From Choanephora cucurbitarum (taxonomy: Eukaryota; Mucoromycota; Mucoromycetes; Mucorales; Choanephoraceae), in contig JAIWNI010000049.1 in assembly GCA_025331435.1 (NCBI GenBank), forward strand, positions 156,467 to 220,466: DNA of 64,000 nt. Direction: 5' to 3'. A program made the position numbers and the translations under genes. Of the stretch, positions 46,779 through 58,505 are shown in pieces. Positions within the stretch are counted from its first letter, which is position 1. The number at the start of each line of letters is the position of its first letter. Under the pieces are notes generated by a model. That model was not told where the DNA came from. It saw nothing but the letters and a program-made list of their open reading frames with translations, and ran no database searches.

Positions 46779-49700
46779 TTAAACGGTATTGTCAACATCA
46801 AAGAAAGGTAGCGGGCGATGGGGAATGCCTCTCAGGATGAGAGATTCCTTGGCAGATTGCGAAATGGTAAAAGTTAGTGAGCTGAAAATGGTGGAGGAGG
46901 AGAAGGGGACGTTGTCAAAAGTAAATCTCCAATAGGCGCGCCAAAGACAAAGGAGAGTTGAACCAAAAATAACCGGAGGACTGAAATGCGAGGAAGATGG
47001 GAGGAGAGGCGGAAAGAAGAGTGCGAGAATTGCCTGTCTTAACGGAGAGGTATCCATGATAAGATCAACCCGGCCGACGAAAAAGGCGTCCCACACCTGC
47101 TGCCATACCGGTAACTTAGCAGGGCACGAGAACACAAAGTGCTCAAAATCTTCGGTACTTGATTGGCAAAGAGGACAAATTCCTGAAGGGAAGGAGGCTG
47201 GTATCCAATTGTGCATGACAAGGCGAGTAGGAACCTTTTTGTGAAAGATGCGGTACCACACTGTGCGACATACCTGCGTCAAAGGAGATTTCCAAAAGAC
47301 GGACCATTTTGTAGATGGTAAGCAAAGGGAAGAGGGGGACGGGGTCAAAGGTGGAGAGCAGAGCATGCGAAAACGTTTCCTGGTGAGCGAAGAGAGATGT
47401 GAAGGTAAATTCAGGAAGAGTGAGGAGAGAAAGGGAGACAAATCAAAAATACGATGATCTGGAACAGGCGAGAAGGGGTGGCGTCCCAGGAGAGCAAATT
47501 GTGGGGGTACGAAAGCTCAAACAAAGAAGGGAAGAAATTTGACAATGTCATCACTAATCAGTCGGTGGAACCGTCTACATATGGTAGGGTGTCGCTGCAG
47601 GTCCTGACGGTTAGCAATAGGCTGAAGACAGAATGAGTTTTCAGGATGAAGCTGGTAGAGGTAGGATAGCGGAAGAGAGCGTATCCTACGAGGAACATTG
47701 GCTAGGGAGTCAGAAGTGACTACAGAACCGATAGGCAGCGAGAGACATGTGGTGGCAGAGGCAACAACCGACGAAAAGGAATGAGGGAGAAGGTCTATGG
47801 CACGAAAGAGCATCGCCAGACTACTGTTCAAATCCTGAAGCGTCCGAGGACGTAGATTCGGAAACAAGAAAAGCAGCCGAAAGTCGGAAGAGGGTGAGGC
47901 ACGAGAGAAGAAAAAGTTGAAAAGTCTAGGTAAGACGATAGAAGAGACTGCAGAAGAATCTGCGTCGATAGAAAAGGAAGCAGAAGTCAAATCAACCTTA
48001 AAGTCGCCTAATAGAGGAACAAGCCATCTCAGTTGAAGCGCTCCTTGCTGTCGAAGTGGATGAAGCAGGCCAAGGCCACCACTTAAGCGAGGAAGACACA
48101 TGGTAGAGAAGCTGAGACGAGGGAAGATTCGGTGAGATACAAATGCTGATATTATCGAGCTAACGTCATTTAAGAAAGAAAGGGGTACAGAGACTACCCG
48201 CAGAACATGCCAAAGCTTAGAAAGTACAAGCGAGTTGAGGACTGTAACCCGACCACGTACGGACAAAAGACGACCACGATGTATATCACAAGCCCTGCGA
48301 ATTTTATCCAGAATAGAGCTGAGGAAATAATCTCGCTGAACTATACTGGTAAAGAGAGGGTATCCCAGGTAGGTAACGGGCGCAACTGATGAAGAATCGT
48401 GCCATTGAACAATATTGTGATGCAGAAGAGCAGAAGACCAATGGAGAGAAAAGCTAATTCGTGAACCTGACAGAGAAAGGGCCTGTGTCTTATGGTAATT
48501 AATTGAAGCGTTAGATGCTTTGGAGTAAATAGACAAGAGATCAAGCAGATGCTGCAGTTCGAAAGGATTCTGAAGAAAGCAAGCAATATCATCGGCATAC
48601 GCCAGCAATTTAACCGGACCCGACTCTAGGCAGGATGCTGGTGTCAAAGGCTCAGGTAGTGTTAATCCAGATATCGAGGTATGGCAAAGGATGGAACGCA
48701 GGAGCGGTTCAAAAGCCAAATTGAACAATATCGGTGACAGAGGGTCACCCTGGCGTAAACCGCGGCGTTGCAAGACGGGGGCCGAGTGGGAGCCATTGAT
48801 GTTCAAGGACAACTGAGTAGAGAAGAAAAGAGAAGTAATACTATGAACTATGGCTGAAGGAAATCCGAATTTCTCAAGAACAAGTTGTAGGTACAGAGGG
48901 TGAACTCGATCGTACGCCTTCTCTTGGTCTAAAAGGAGAGCAATAGCAGGGGAATTGGATGTACGGGCATGCTCCATTAATAACTTCATCAAAAGCCCAT
49001 TATCTGCGATAAAACGACCACGAACAAAACCGGATTGATACGGATTGATCATTTGGTCGGTCACCATCAGAAAACGAGAATTCAGAATTCTAGTGAATAC
49101 CTTGGCATCAGTGTTGATTAAAGAAATTGGTCGCCAATTACGCAAGTCAGATAAATCACCTTTCTTAGGCAACAGAGAGACTGAAGTGGACAACCAGGAC
49201 GGAGGGAAAACACCTAACTTAAGGGCGTCATTATACACCCGGACCACGATGTGTTTGCAATCCGGATGGAGAACAATTAGGCGAACAATGGAATATGGTA
49301 GGCCGTCGAGGCCAGGGCTACTCTGCTTGGGACAGCGGGAAAAGGCTTCCACGATTTCGTCAAAGGATATACTGTCCGTCAGAAGAGACGAGTCATCAGC
49401 AGAGAGAATACACGATTGAGGAATGGCCTCCAAAAGTGAGTCTACCGCATTTAAATCAATCGGATCAGGAGCGAACAAATTGTCGTAGAAGACAAAGGCT
49501 GCATCCAACATTTCGTCCTTAGAAACACAAACTCGGTCAAGAGTAGGGTGAAATAGGGGAGGAATGGTGGTTTTGGTAAGACGGGCTGACGCAGTACGCT
49601 TCAAATATCCTGCAGAGAGCTCTCCTTGCTCTCTCCAACGAATACCAGCCTTGAGAGATAATGTCTCGACATGATATTGCTGTAAAGAGGCAAGCTGTTC

Positions 49701-50816
49701 TTGGACTATATGCAGTTGAGGGGACAAGCATGGGTGTAATGAAGGATTATTCATAAGATTAGACTCAATTTTAGCTCGCTTGCGTTGAAGAAGAGATTCG
49801 GCGCGGGCTAGTGAAAAGGCCTGACGGCGAGAATAGGCTCGTGCTGTCTTAGCAGCAACCAATTTGAGACGCTCCCATGTATGCCAAGCAGGCAGGGTTG
49901 AATCAAGTTCACGGATTGTTGCAGAGAGGTGGAAGTTGAGTTTGGCCTGAAACTCAGAATCCTGCGCAATGCGCGGATGAGCCTTCCAAAAGCCGCGGCC
50001 GTTAGCAGTAGCTGAAGAGGCATCATCGGAATTTGGTAGCAGTCTGAAATTCAAAGACAGCAAGCGGTGGTCAGTCCATTCAAGGGGGAGATAGTCCACC
50101 TGTCGAGATGAAGACTTGACAGCAGAGAGCATGTCTTTGGTGATGAAGCAATAGTCGATGCAAGATTTACCTATATGATTTTCGAAGGTAGGAGCAGATA
50201 GTTGACCCTGGGTAGTGATAGCATCAAAAAAGAAACGGTCAATATATTCCAGCCAAGATGAAGGGGCTTGTCTTGGGGTGCCGCGAAAGTGATTAGCGTA
50301 AGTGTAATTGAAATCACCAAGGATGACATGGCGATGTGGGACAGCAGGGAAAAAGGTTGACAAAAGCTCAGATCTGAGAAAAGCAGATCTTTCAGAGCTG
50401 TTGGCAGGGAAATAGACAACTGTCAGAGAAAATGGAACAAATAAATTACTGCGATGAGTAATAGTGGTGTTGATTAAGCGACCACAACGACTGATAAATG
50501 CATTCGACAAAACAACATCAGGAGAGAAGCAGACAAGGCCGCAGTGCGCGGACCAGATGCTATCACTAGCTTGAAATTGAGTATGAAGAGTGTCTTGTAC
50601 ATGGGGATTATCAGCGTGTGTTTCTTGAAGTGCAAGAAGAGTAAATGAAAGTGAACGAAGATGACGAATGAATGAAGAGCGAGTTTGGGGATTAGCTGTC
50701 TTGGCAATGCTGCGACAGTTTAGGGATCCCATTTTGAGAGGAAAGGAAGTGCGAGTGGAGGAAGAAAGGGTAGGAGAAGTTGAAAGGAGTGGACTGGATA
50801 TGGTTTCTAAATTCAT
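46779..50816 (-). pseudogene. LINE-2 ORF2 (endonuclease-reverse transcriptase), one in-frame TGA
   Basis: ATG at 50816. The endonuclease has LNCRSIAKTANPQ, LLALQETHADN, VILGDFNYT, CIDYCFIT and WTDHRLLSLNF. The reverse transcriptase has WRPISLINTDAKVFTRI, LLLDQEKAYDRV, LRQGDPLSPILFN and LLAYADDIACF. The tail has the zinc-binding motif CPLCQSSTEDFEHFVFSC. The reading frame is continuous for 1345 codons apart from a TGA at 47517-47519, since the 3' part (to 46779) stays in the same frame. The copy is thus one substitution from full length. Confidence 0.9.
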
Positions 50817-50820
50817 TAAA

Positions 50821-52289
50821 TTACTGATGGGTGTGTGAGGCCGGCAAGGAAGTCTCAGTATCCGCCTCGAATACAGGATTAGCTGGCAATTGAGTCACGG
50901 GAAGGTCATCTTCCATTTCGATATCGATGTCAGCCCCATCGCTCATCGATGATATGTCGACTGGAGTATCTGTAGTTGAAATCTTAGGGTTTTTGAGGCA
51001 AAAACGACTGTTAGTACGAGTATGACCCTCTAGGCCACAGCTGTTACATTTCACGATAGGTTGAGAAATGACAGGTAGATCAAGAGTTGCCGGAGCAGGG
51101 GACGATTGACGCTCAATAATGCGTTGTGACTGACGAGTAGGGGGAGGATTACTCAATGCAGATGATGAAGATCGTTTTTCTTGAATAATGGGGGAAGAAT
51201 TCGGGGATGATGAAGAGCGCTCACGGCCAAGGGAAGTCACAGAAACGGAAGTAGGCTCAACAGGAGAACGAGGTTGATTCGCAGCAGCCGGTTCAAGAGG
51301 AGCGGGTGAACTGGCACTAGCAACGGGAGTCTTACGCTTCTTTCCTACACCGCTATTTTACGGGGACATACTCTCGAAATATGACCTAATTCATTACAAT
51401 GGAAACATGTCGTAGCTTTACGTCGCAACAAACAATCAGCCAGAGCATGCTCGGAGCTATGGCAATAGCGACAGAAAGGTGGCATCGATGCCCAGGTAGC
51501 TTTGACCTGAACCCGATCGAAATCCTTATGCAAACAAAGTTTAGCAGATTCCTGATAGTTGATTGGTTGATACGACCAATCAATTAAGTGCGATAAAGAA
51601 TGAGGTGGAGAGTTAGAAGATTCAGAAGACTTAATCTCAAGAACAACATAACCGTTTCCAGTATACACTCCTGTAGAGTTGGTAACTAAACCACTATCTA
51701 CAACACTACCAAAGTTTTTTAAATTCTGAATCATATCAGTACGAAGCTGATCTAAGCCACCCTGACGGCGGCCATATTGAGAAGGAAGACCTGAGAGAGA
51801 GATCTTCAAGATTTCAGATGATGATGAAAGGGAAGGAAAAGCTGAGAAATTGCCCTGAGTCTTCAACTGGAAGCCTGCTTGAATAAACTGAGAGTATTTG
51901 GAAGGGGAAACGACGATTTCAGCAAATACACGAGAATAATCTCGGCGAAGATTACTAGAAACAGACCAGAGGTGCTCACTGCCATTGCAAGCCTCATGGA
52001 GTTCCTGAATAAAAGTTTTGATATCGCTAGTAGCTGTAATATCAACAAGGAGGGAGTTCGAGACAGTTCCTTTCAAAAAGGGTCTCGCGACATGACTATA
52101 GACATCTCGTACCGCGCTCTCTGGGAGTTGCCCAGGCTCCACAGAAGGCTTAGCAGATGATGGGTCACATGCGCTAGATGAGGTGCGTCTAATGCCTTCA
52201 TTAACAGCATCAACCCAGGACTTTTTGTTCGTCTTGTATGTTATCGGGGTTTTAATGGTCCCCTTGTGAGTATTAGCGGAAAGAACCAT
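50821..52289 (-). pseudogene. LINE-2 ORF1 (gag-like, CCHC), one frameshift
   Basis: The first frame (51345-52289, 314 aa) starts MVLSANTHKG. It has KSWVDAV, equivalent to KSWSQVA in the other LINE, and two knuckles (CRYCHSSEHALADC, CFHCNELGHISRVC). It ends at a stop near 51345. The C-terminal part continues in another frame from about 51340 to 50821 (KKRKTPVASASSPAPLEP ... Ser/Pro-rich, CNSCGLEGHTRTNSRFC, acidic end). A single-nucleotide indel just after the second knuckle explains this. The TAA stop is 4 nt before the ORF2 ATG. Confidence 0.82.
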
Positions 52290-52307
52290 GATGAGAAATC
52301 ATAATCT

Positions 52308-52869
52308 GAAATTGAATAAGTAAAATTTTTCATAATTACAAACTCAATACAATTACTCCTGTCAACTTGAAATACTATAACTTAAGATATATACCACATA
52401 CACTTTATATCATACAAACAACATACAATACAACAAAATATATAGAATATATCACTGCAAGATACTAAAACACTAAAAATCGTCTGCAAATATTCAAGAT
52501 ATAAATCATACACTTCAACTCCGTAATTTACAGTATGACAGAAATTGACAATCAGCTAATGAACCCTGAATGTTTCCAATTGAAGAATTTGACATAACAA
52601 CAATAACTATCATTTTGCTTCTACAGCAATTAAGGTTAAAGAATCAATTACAAGATCTTTCTCAGATTGAAATCAAGGATAAACCATTATTCAATCCACT
52701 CATATAAATACTCTTGTAAAAATCAGAATAGATAGAACTCCCTCACTTTTTATTTCTAAATAAATTGTATAACCCGTTTCAAAGTATTTCTTCTTTGACT
52801 CCATCTTCTATCTATCAATATTTCACAACTTGGACTGCTAACACCTTTTTTAGCGACAAAATTATACAA
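52308..52869. other. AT-rich spacer
   Basis: About 560 bp of strongly AT-rich sequence between LINE-2 and the gypsy LTR; no gene recognised. Confidence 0.4.
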
Positions 52870-53147
52870 TGTGTGATATAACGATATAATTGATAACAGT
52901 AATAAATCAATCAGACCAAAGAAAAGTTGTTCTTTATTTAATATGTATTTTCTATCTCTATGTATACTAATGGTGGATCCAATCTATTAACCGAGTATTT
53001 CCCATACAACTCATTACATCGTACTCTTTGTTTGTTTACTTAGAACGTATAGAATTGATGGATCAATATATCCATATATGTTAATGTCGTGATGACTAAT
53101 CTGACTTTAGAAACTGTTATTGTTCCCAAGATGGCATGTATACAACA
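52870..53147 (-). repeat. Putative 3' LTR of the gypsy element
   Basis: On the minus strand the sequence after the purine-rich GGCAGGGAGCAA (53159-53148) begins TGTTGTATAC, the same first eight bases as the solo LTR at 53499-54030. This fits a polypurine tract followed by the LTR start. AATAAAGAAC inside may be the poly-A signal. The far end was placed at TGTGATATAACG (about 52870) only because of its TG...CA symmetry, so that border is tentative; the partner LTR would be beyond the right edge. Confidence 0.45.
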
Positions 53148-53318
53148 TTGCTCCCTGCCAAGATTAGATCATCATTATGTTCTTGTAGTAAGAGTAGTAA
53201 TAGAATAGTTTCCGTCGTTTGGATCACAAGTAATGAAGATTGTTTTTAGGTATAGCTGCCAATAAAAAACTTAATAAAAACCCAGTGGGAGAAAAATTCA
53301 ATAAGAAAAAGACAGCTA

Positions 53319-53498
53319 TTATAATCTTGTATTGTTACGTGCAGATCTTCTGTTACTGCGCTTAGTAGAAGAGTCCTTGCGCTTGTTGACAGTTGCAGGC
53401 AGTGCCGTGCCTCGTGTAACTGCGTTCGCTACGTTTCGTCTAGCCCAATATTCGTTAATAGGACTTGAGCGAGTCAAATGAGGAAGCTGGTTCCCATG
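53319..53498 (-). pseudogene. 3' end of gypsy pol (post-chromodomain tail)
   Basis: Encodes SSPINEYWARRNV and a basic Arg/Lys/Ser tail ending NTRL-stop. The upstream codons, after removing the solo LTR, continue the chromodomain core (KYNTW followed by EPASSF). A frameshift then separates EPASSF from SPINEYW. Confidence 0.7.
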
Positions 53499-54030
53499 TG
53501 TTGTATCAGACACGAAAATACAATAAACTAAAATTTATATGAGCAAGAAAAGTACAACCAGAATCTATATAATCCTGGAAGAGCGAAAAGAGAGAGGGAG
53601 TTCTTTATTATCAAACGTGTGTGTCTAATTAATAGGAGATGGGCTGGATGAATTACAGTGAAGTTACTATGCTAACTCTGATCCATCTTGAGCCAATGAC
53701 AGACTGTAAAGTGGATCAAGAGTCTTAAGAGCGACAAGCGTTGTATGAATAAATCAATCTCATATTAAGTCAACTCAATAGACTATAAGTCAAGTACTGA
53801 GCCACAGCTATGTCTAAGTGCACTTTCTGCCTGAATAAAGCTATTGCACGTGTCATATACTAAAATATCGACATAACAATGAAGATAGAAGCTACGCGTG
53901 ATTTATCTGAAGTCAGTTATAGATGCAGTTTAAGTACCGACTGTCAAGTTGTAAGGAATATGACTATAAGCAGTATGTATTAGATCAAGACTATCTAGTT
54001 ATACGCTGTAATAGACATGTGAATACAACA
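53499..54030 (-). mobile_element. Solo LTR in the gypsy chromodomain
   Basis: 532 bp starting TGTTGTAT and ending ATACAACA (8-bp inverted ends, TG...CA). It is flanked by the 5-bp duplication CCATG (53494-53498 and 54031-54035). AATAAAGAAC on the minus strand suggests the poly-A signal and orientation. Removing it with one CCATG joins the two chromodomain halves in frame. The start matches the putative gypsy 3' LTR start, so it likely comes from a related family. Confidence 0.85.
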
Positions 54031-55979
54031 CCATGTATTGTACTTCGCTTGATCATCATATCCACGCCAGTGGACGTAGTACTTAATATCCTTGCCAGTA
54101 CCACGATGGTTAACAATGGCTTGAACTTCATAATGCTTTTCAGCCAAGTCAGACTGTGATCGTTGGTCTCCTGCCTGTATCATGTTGATCTGATGAGTAG
54201 GAATGTCTCTAGACAACAATGCACCAGTCAAATCCTCTAGGATGTAAGCTCCACTGCGAGCCCAACCTTTGATGGTGAATGGACCGATATAGCGAGGTTC
54301 TGTTTTTGCTTTACGATTTACATTGACAATCATGACCTTTGAATTGAGCGGATACTTATCTGCTTTGATAATATGAGACTTCAAGTATTTCTGATGATCA
54401 GTCTCTTGACGATCTTTGATGTGCTCATGTAAAGCAGGTACAACTACTTCTTTAACGTGTTTCAATTGCTCATTGATACGTTTGTGTTCAGATCTTTCAA
54501 ATGTCAAAGTAGGCTTTACTTTGGTATAATCAGTTAATTGATTCGGCTGTCTATAGAACATAGCCGTGAATGCACGTGTACTGTGCAAGTGCCTAAACTG
54601 GGCGTTGACAGCGTATTGAGCCATGTCAACATACAAATCCCAACTTTCAGGATCCTTAGCATCAGCTGTCACTGATTTGATAATGGCCTGTTTACATACA
54701 CCCATATATCTTTCACACACTGAATTGCCTACAGGATTATAAGGCAAGGATACTCTTTGTTCAACTCCAGTCATCTCAGCCAACTGCTTTAAGACTTCGT
54801 TAACAAATTCTGATCCATTATCATGACTGATGATGCGACTAAATCCGAACAAACACCAAATGCTAAGCAACTCTTTCGCAATGGTATAGGCATTCTTATC
54901 AGGTATGGCTCTTAAAATAACAAAGCGCGAGAACATATCAACGACTAATAATAAGAAGTTGTTTCCATTAGACGAAGTGACGTTAAATGTGCCAAGATCC
55001 ACACAAATGTGATCAAAGACACCGTCAGGTAGAACATGTCTAGGTGGATGATAGCCTGCTTTGTGTATGGTATGTTGTTGACAAGCTGTGCAATCTTTCA
55101 CAACACGCTCAATGTCTTTTCTCAAATGAGTCCAGTGTAGCTTATCTGCATGAATTGCTTTCTCAACAGCATTCACACCAAAATGACCAAGAAGGTGAGT
55201 ACGTTCAATAATATCTCGACGTTCTGATTCTGGCGGTGTCATGTATTCAGCGTACTGGCGTGCAGTAGACATTGTAGGTGCATGAGGAGAAGAAGTAGGT
55301 TCTTCGTACTTTTCATTTTCATCTGTAGCAGGACGAGTGGGAAAAGAAGAGTCGTAAATGACTTCTGTCTTATCGGCTTTATAACGCATAGCCGCATTGT
55401 GCAACGTGACGTGGCGAGCATGAGAAAATGTACGCTGAGGTACAGAAAGCAAATTGTCTTTTTTTGCTTGTTTTCTCTGAGGGCGAGACATGTTGCGCTT
55501 CTGCACGATATGTCTGTGATTGTAACTGGCGTACTTAGTTTCACCCTCCTCCAGATTGGATGACTCAGGAGAATACAATCTACTAAGAGCATCTGGTAAG
55601 CAGTTGGTGATGCCAGGGATATGAACGATGTCAAAGTCATAGCTAAAAATAGCTTCGTAGTAGTTCAACATCATAGAGTTTGGTACAGCCTGACTCTTCA
55701 AAAAGACAAGCGAGCGATGGTCGACATGAGCCGAGAATCGAATACCATACAACAATTTATGAAAGCGTTGACAGATGAACAAGAAGCCTAGCAACTCTCG
55801 GCGAGTAACGCTGTAGCGTTGTTCAGTTTCATTCAGCTTTCGACTAGCCATTCCAACATAGTGGACCTTGTTATCCTTGATGTAATATACTACACCACCA
55901 ATACCATACTTGGAAGCATCTGTAGCAACATGCAAACGATACTTGGGATCATAAGGTGATAAGACAACAGCAGAAGCAA
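54031..55979 (-). pseudogene. Gypsy RNase H, integrase and chromodomain part of pol
   Basis: RNase H (HVATDASKYGIGGVVYY, YSVTRRELLGFLF, HVDHRSLVFL); integrase zinc region (HLLGHFGVNAVEKAIHADKLHW, CTACQQ); catalytic core Asp (VDLGTFNV, LVVDMFSRFVILRAI), second Asp (ISHDNGSEFVNEV) and Glu (NSVCERYMGVCKQA). These are followed by a chromodomain (YEVQAIVNHRGTGKDIKYYVHWRGYDD) cut by the solo LTR. The frame differs by one base from the RT part at about 55975 and no own start codon is likely. Confidence 0.87.
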
Positions 55980-56915
55980 GAGCAAGCTTTTAATGTCTTG
56001 AAGGCAACAGTATGCGCTTCAGTCCAGACACTAACAAGTGACTTGTGGCAACGCAGTGCATCCAAAGGTGCAGCTAATGTGGCATAATTGGGGATAGATC
56101 CTCGAAAATAATTCAAGAATCCGAGATATGAGGCAAGTCTTTTACCTGTAGCAGGGATATCCTCCCACATCGCAGTTGCAGCTATCTTACGATAGTCTGG
56201 CAAGAGAGCACCATTACTAATCGTCCAACCTAACAGATGAACTGAATTCATAGCAATGACCAACTTGGTAGGATTGATCTGTAGTTTTGCATCTGTCAAA
56301 CGTTGAATCACTGTACCTAGACACAGGAAGTGATGTTCCAACGTAGAAGCAGTACTCACAGTAATGTCATCCACGTAGATAGAGACATATGGCAAATCAT
56401 GGAAATAGTTTTGCAGTACATTCTGAACAAAAGCAGACATGAAAGTGATGCCAAAGCACATCTTGCGGAAGTGGTAACGAAGATTCGTAAAAGGACACAT
56501 AAAACTAAGTTTATGCTTATGCTTAGGATTGACGAGAAACGAAGTAAAGCAAGATCGGATATCAATTGTAGAAATGATAGTTGCATTCCCCATCTGTTGA
56601 TGAACTTCAGAAATCAAAGGTAATTGATAAACATCATTACTGACTAGATTGTTATTCAGCTTTCTAACGTCGGCAACAACTCTAGGTTTCTTCATCGAAT
56701 AAACACCATCGATGTCTTTCTTTGCAACACACAAGATGGGCACGTTGTAATCCGTGTGACCCGTAGACCGCTCAATCACTCCTTCATCCACCCATGCCTT
56801 AAACTGATCCAACACAGCTTCACGATAGACATAAGGAACAGGATAAGGTTTCTGCGAAGCAGTCGTTCCTGGTTTGGTTTCAAGATCAACAATAGCGTTT
56901 GGCAAATTGCAGTAT
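55949..56915 (-). pseudogene. Gypsy reverse transcriptase part of pol
   Basis: Contains the RT entry motif (YVYREAVLDQFKAWVDEGVIERS), the catalytic domain (ISTIDIRSCFTSFLV, MCFGITFMSAFVQNVL, VSIYVDDITV with the YVDD box) and the linker LGFLNYFRGSIPNYA. The frame shifts where RNase H should start (about 55975). On its 5' side it is cut by the CACTA element, and its frame continues exactly into the protease-linker segment at 61835 once the CACTA and one TAT are removed. Confidence 0.87.
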
Positions 56916-56929
56916 CACTGTAAAAAAAT

Positions 56930-57215
56930 TAGGGGTCGTTTAAAGGTTTTTTAAAGGTCAAAAGACCCCGATTTTAAAAGGCTAAAATGTCGAAATCAAA
57001 GGTTATTTAAAGGCTAAATTGTCGAGGTTTTTTAAAGGTTTTTTAAAGGTTTTTTTGCATTCGCCTGCAAAGGGTCATTTAGAGGTCTTTTAGAGGTCAT
57101 TTCGAGGTTTTTAAAACGGGTCCTTTATTGGCCTTTATTTCAGGGTTTTTCAATGGTTTGTACATTCGAGAAAAAGGTCTTTTAGAGGTTCAAATTAAAC
57201 GCATTTTATTGGTTA
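56930..57215. repeat. CACTA subterminal repeats (left)
   Basis: Many copies of TTTAAAGGT, TTTAGAGGTC and related short motifs in direct orientation between the terminus and the accessory gene. The right subterminal region has inverted counterparts (ACCTTT). They are likely transposase binding sites. Confidence 0.65.
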
Positions 57216-57334
57216 TAAATGAATGTCTTTAATTATGCTTGGAAAGCTACATAATCGCTTCCAGCCAATGCTTGTGGAATCGAAACAGCAGATATAAGGA
57301 AAAAAACATTTTATTCAAGCAAAAAAGAAGTCAA

Positions 57335-58006
57335 TTAGCTAGCAGCAGAAGCGTTTCTTGCAGCAGCTCTTGCAGCAAGAAGAGCTTCCCTTTTTCGGCT
57401 ACAAATACATTAAATTACAATTAGTAATGGTGCCGTTTACTTGCAATTATTTACTTACTGTCGCTTGGCAAATTCTGTCCAAGAGTTTTGGATAGCAAAT
57501 CCAACAGGCCAGTACGACTCGCACTCATGAAGAAAGGACAGCTCTTCATGTGCTTTGAGCAACAGATCAAGTGCTGTTTGCTGCATAACAGACTTACCTT
57601 GAGCAGGGACCTTTGTGTAGCTGGCGCCCGGATTGCCTTCGCTGTTGGCATAGATGGTGCATGCTTTGAGAGCCATGCTGCCAAAGTCCTTGAAGAGGGC
57701 CTTTAGCTCTTCCTCAGTATGATCAGGAAGAGCGTCGGCCAGAACCCATCTTATACTTGCTCCAGGATTTGTTCGCTTAGGCATGTTATACCTGAAGGTT
57801 CTTGCCATGGAGGTGGTGGTGGTGGTGGCGGGGCTTTGGTCACTGCTTAGTAGCTGAACCTGTTGATTAAGACCAGTGATTTCTTCACCAAGTTCATGAA
57901 CTAGGTCAGAAAGTATCTCATTCTGCTTTTCAACTGCAGTAAGACGTTCAACAACTTGACCAAATGCGGCCAAAAGGTCAGTTACGTACTTGGGAGTGGG
58001 AGCCAT
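57335..58006 (-). CDS. CACTA accessory protein, 203 aa
   Basis: Two exons (58006-57459 and 57398-57335), 612 nt. The N-terminal 60 residues form a coiled coil (VERLTAVEKQNEILSDLVHEL). After a Thr linker come basic MPKRTNP and a conserved-looking block (WVLADALPDHTEEELKALF). The C-terminus is Ala/Arg-rich. It is divergent from the transposase with a 499-bp shared promoter. CACTA elements often encode a DNA-binding accessory factor (as TNPA in plant En/Spm); that role is inferred from position, size and coiled coil, not from similarity. Confidence 0.72.
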
Positions 58007-58505
58007 TTCGATATTGTTCTACAGATTAAACAAAAAGCAATAAGCTATCGACTCATTATCACTATTCATAGAACACAAATAAACCACATCAATTGAGCAA
58101 TACCTTTGATTTGATAATATAAGTTGAAATGGAATGGCGATTAGTTGAATGACAAGCAATTTTTTACTATTATTTACCTTAAAATTGAATAAGTGAGGGA
58201 GAAAGAGAAAAAAGAGAAATTAATAATCGTGAAAAAAGTTTTTTTCTTTTACCTAGAAAACCGCAGTGGCTTCGAAAATGGGGGACTGCATCCGCAGTAT
58301 ATTTGCAAAGTAAATTGTTCAAAAGGTTAGCTTGTCAAGACTTTCTGCTTTGCAATACACAAAGGCATTTTTAATTGGAGCGGCATAGTTAGAATTCGTA
58401 GTAACATGAATTCCATTGGAGCACATTTAAAAGCCGATGACCTGAATTTCTGGTATTAATAAACATGTCAGTCCTTCAATGACAGTTTGTTTTATAACTA
58501 ATAAA
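58007..58505. promoter_or_regulatory. Divergent promoter of the CACTA genes
   Basis: 499 bp between the two outward-facing ATGs in the element. AT-rich, with no clear TATA pair; it presumably drives both genes. Confidence 0.5.

Larger units (their letters stand above)
46604..52293 (-). mobile_element. Second full-length LINE with 14-bp target duplication
   Basis: 5.69 kb bounded by AGAAATCATAATCT at 46590-46603 and 52294-52307. A T run follows the left copy (poly-A tail on the minus strand). ORF1 carries CCHC knuckles; ORF2 carries endonuclease, reverse transcriptase and zinc-binding tail. It is related to but clearly diverged from the LINE at 14446. ORF1 has one frameshift and ORF2 one internal TGA, so it is nearly intact but probably inactive. 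The 5' end is 4 nt from the ORF1 ATG. Confidence 0.92.
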
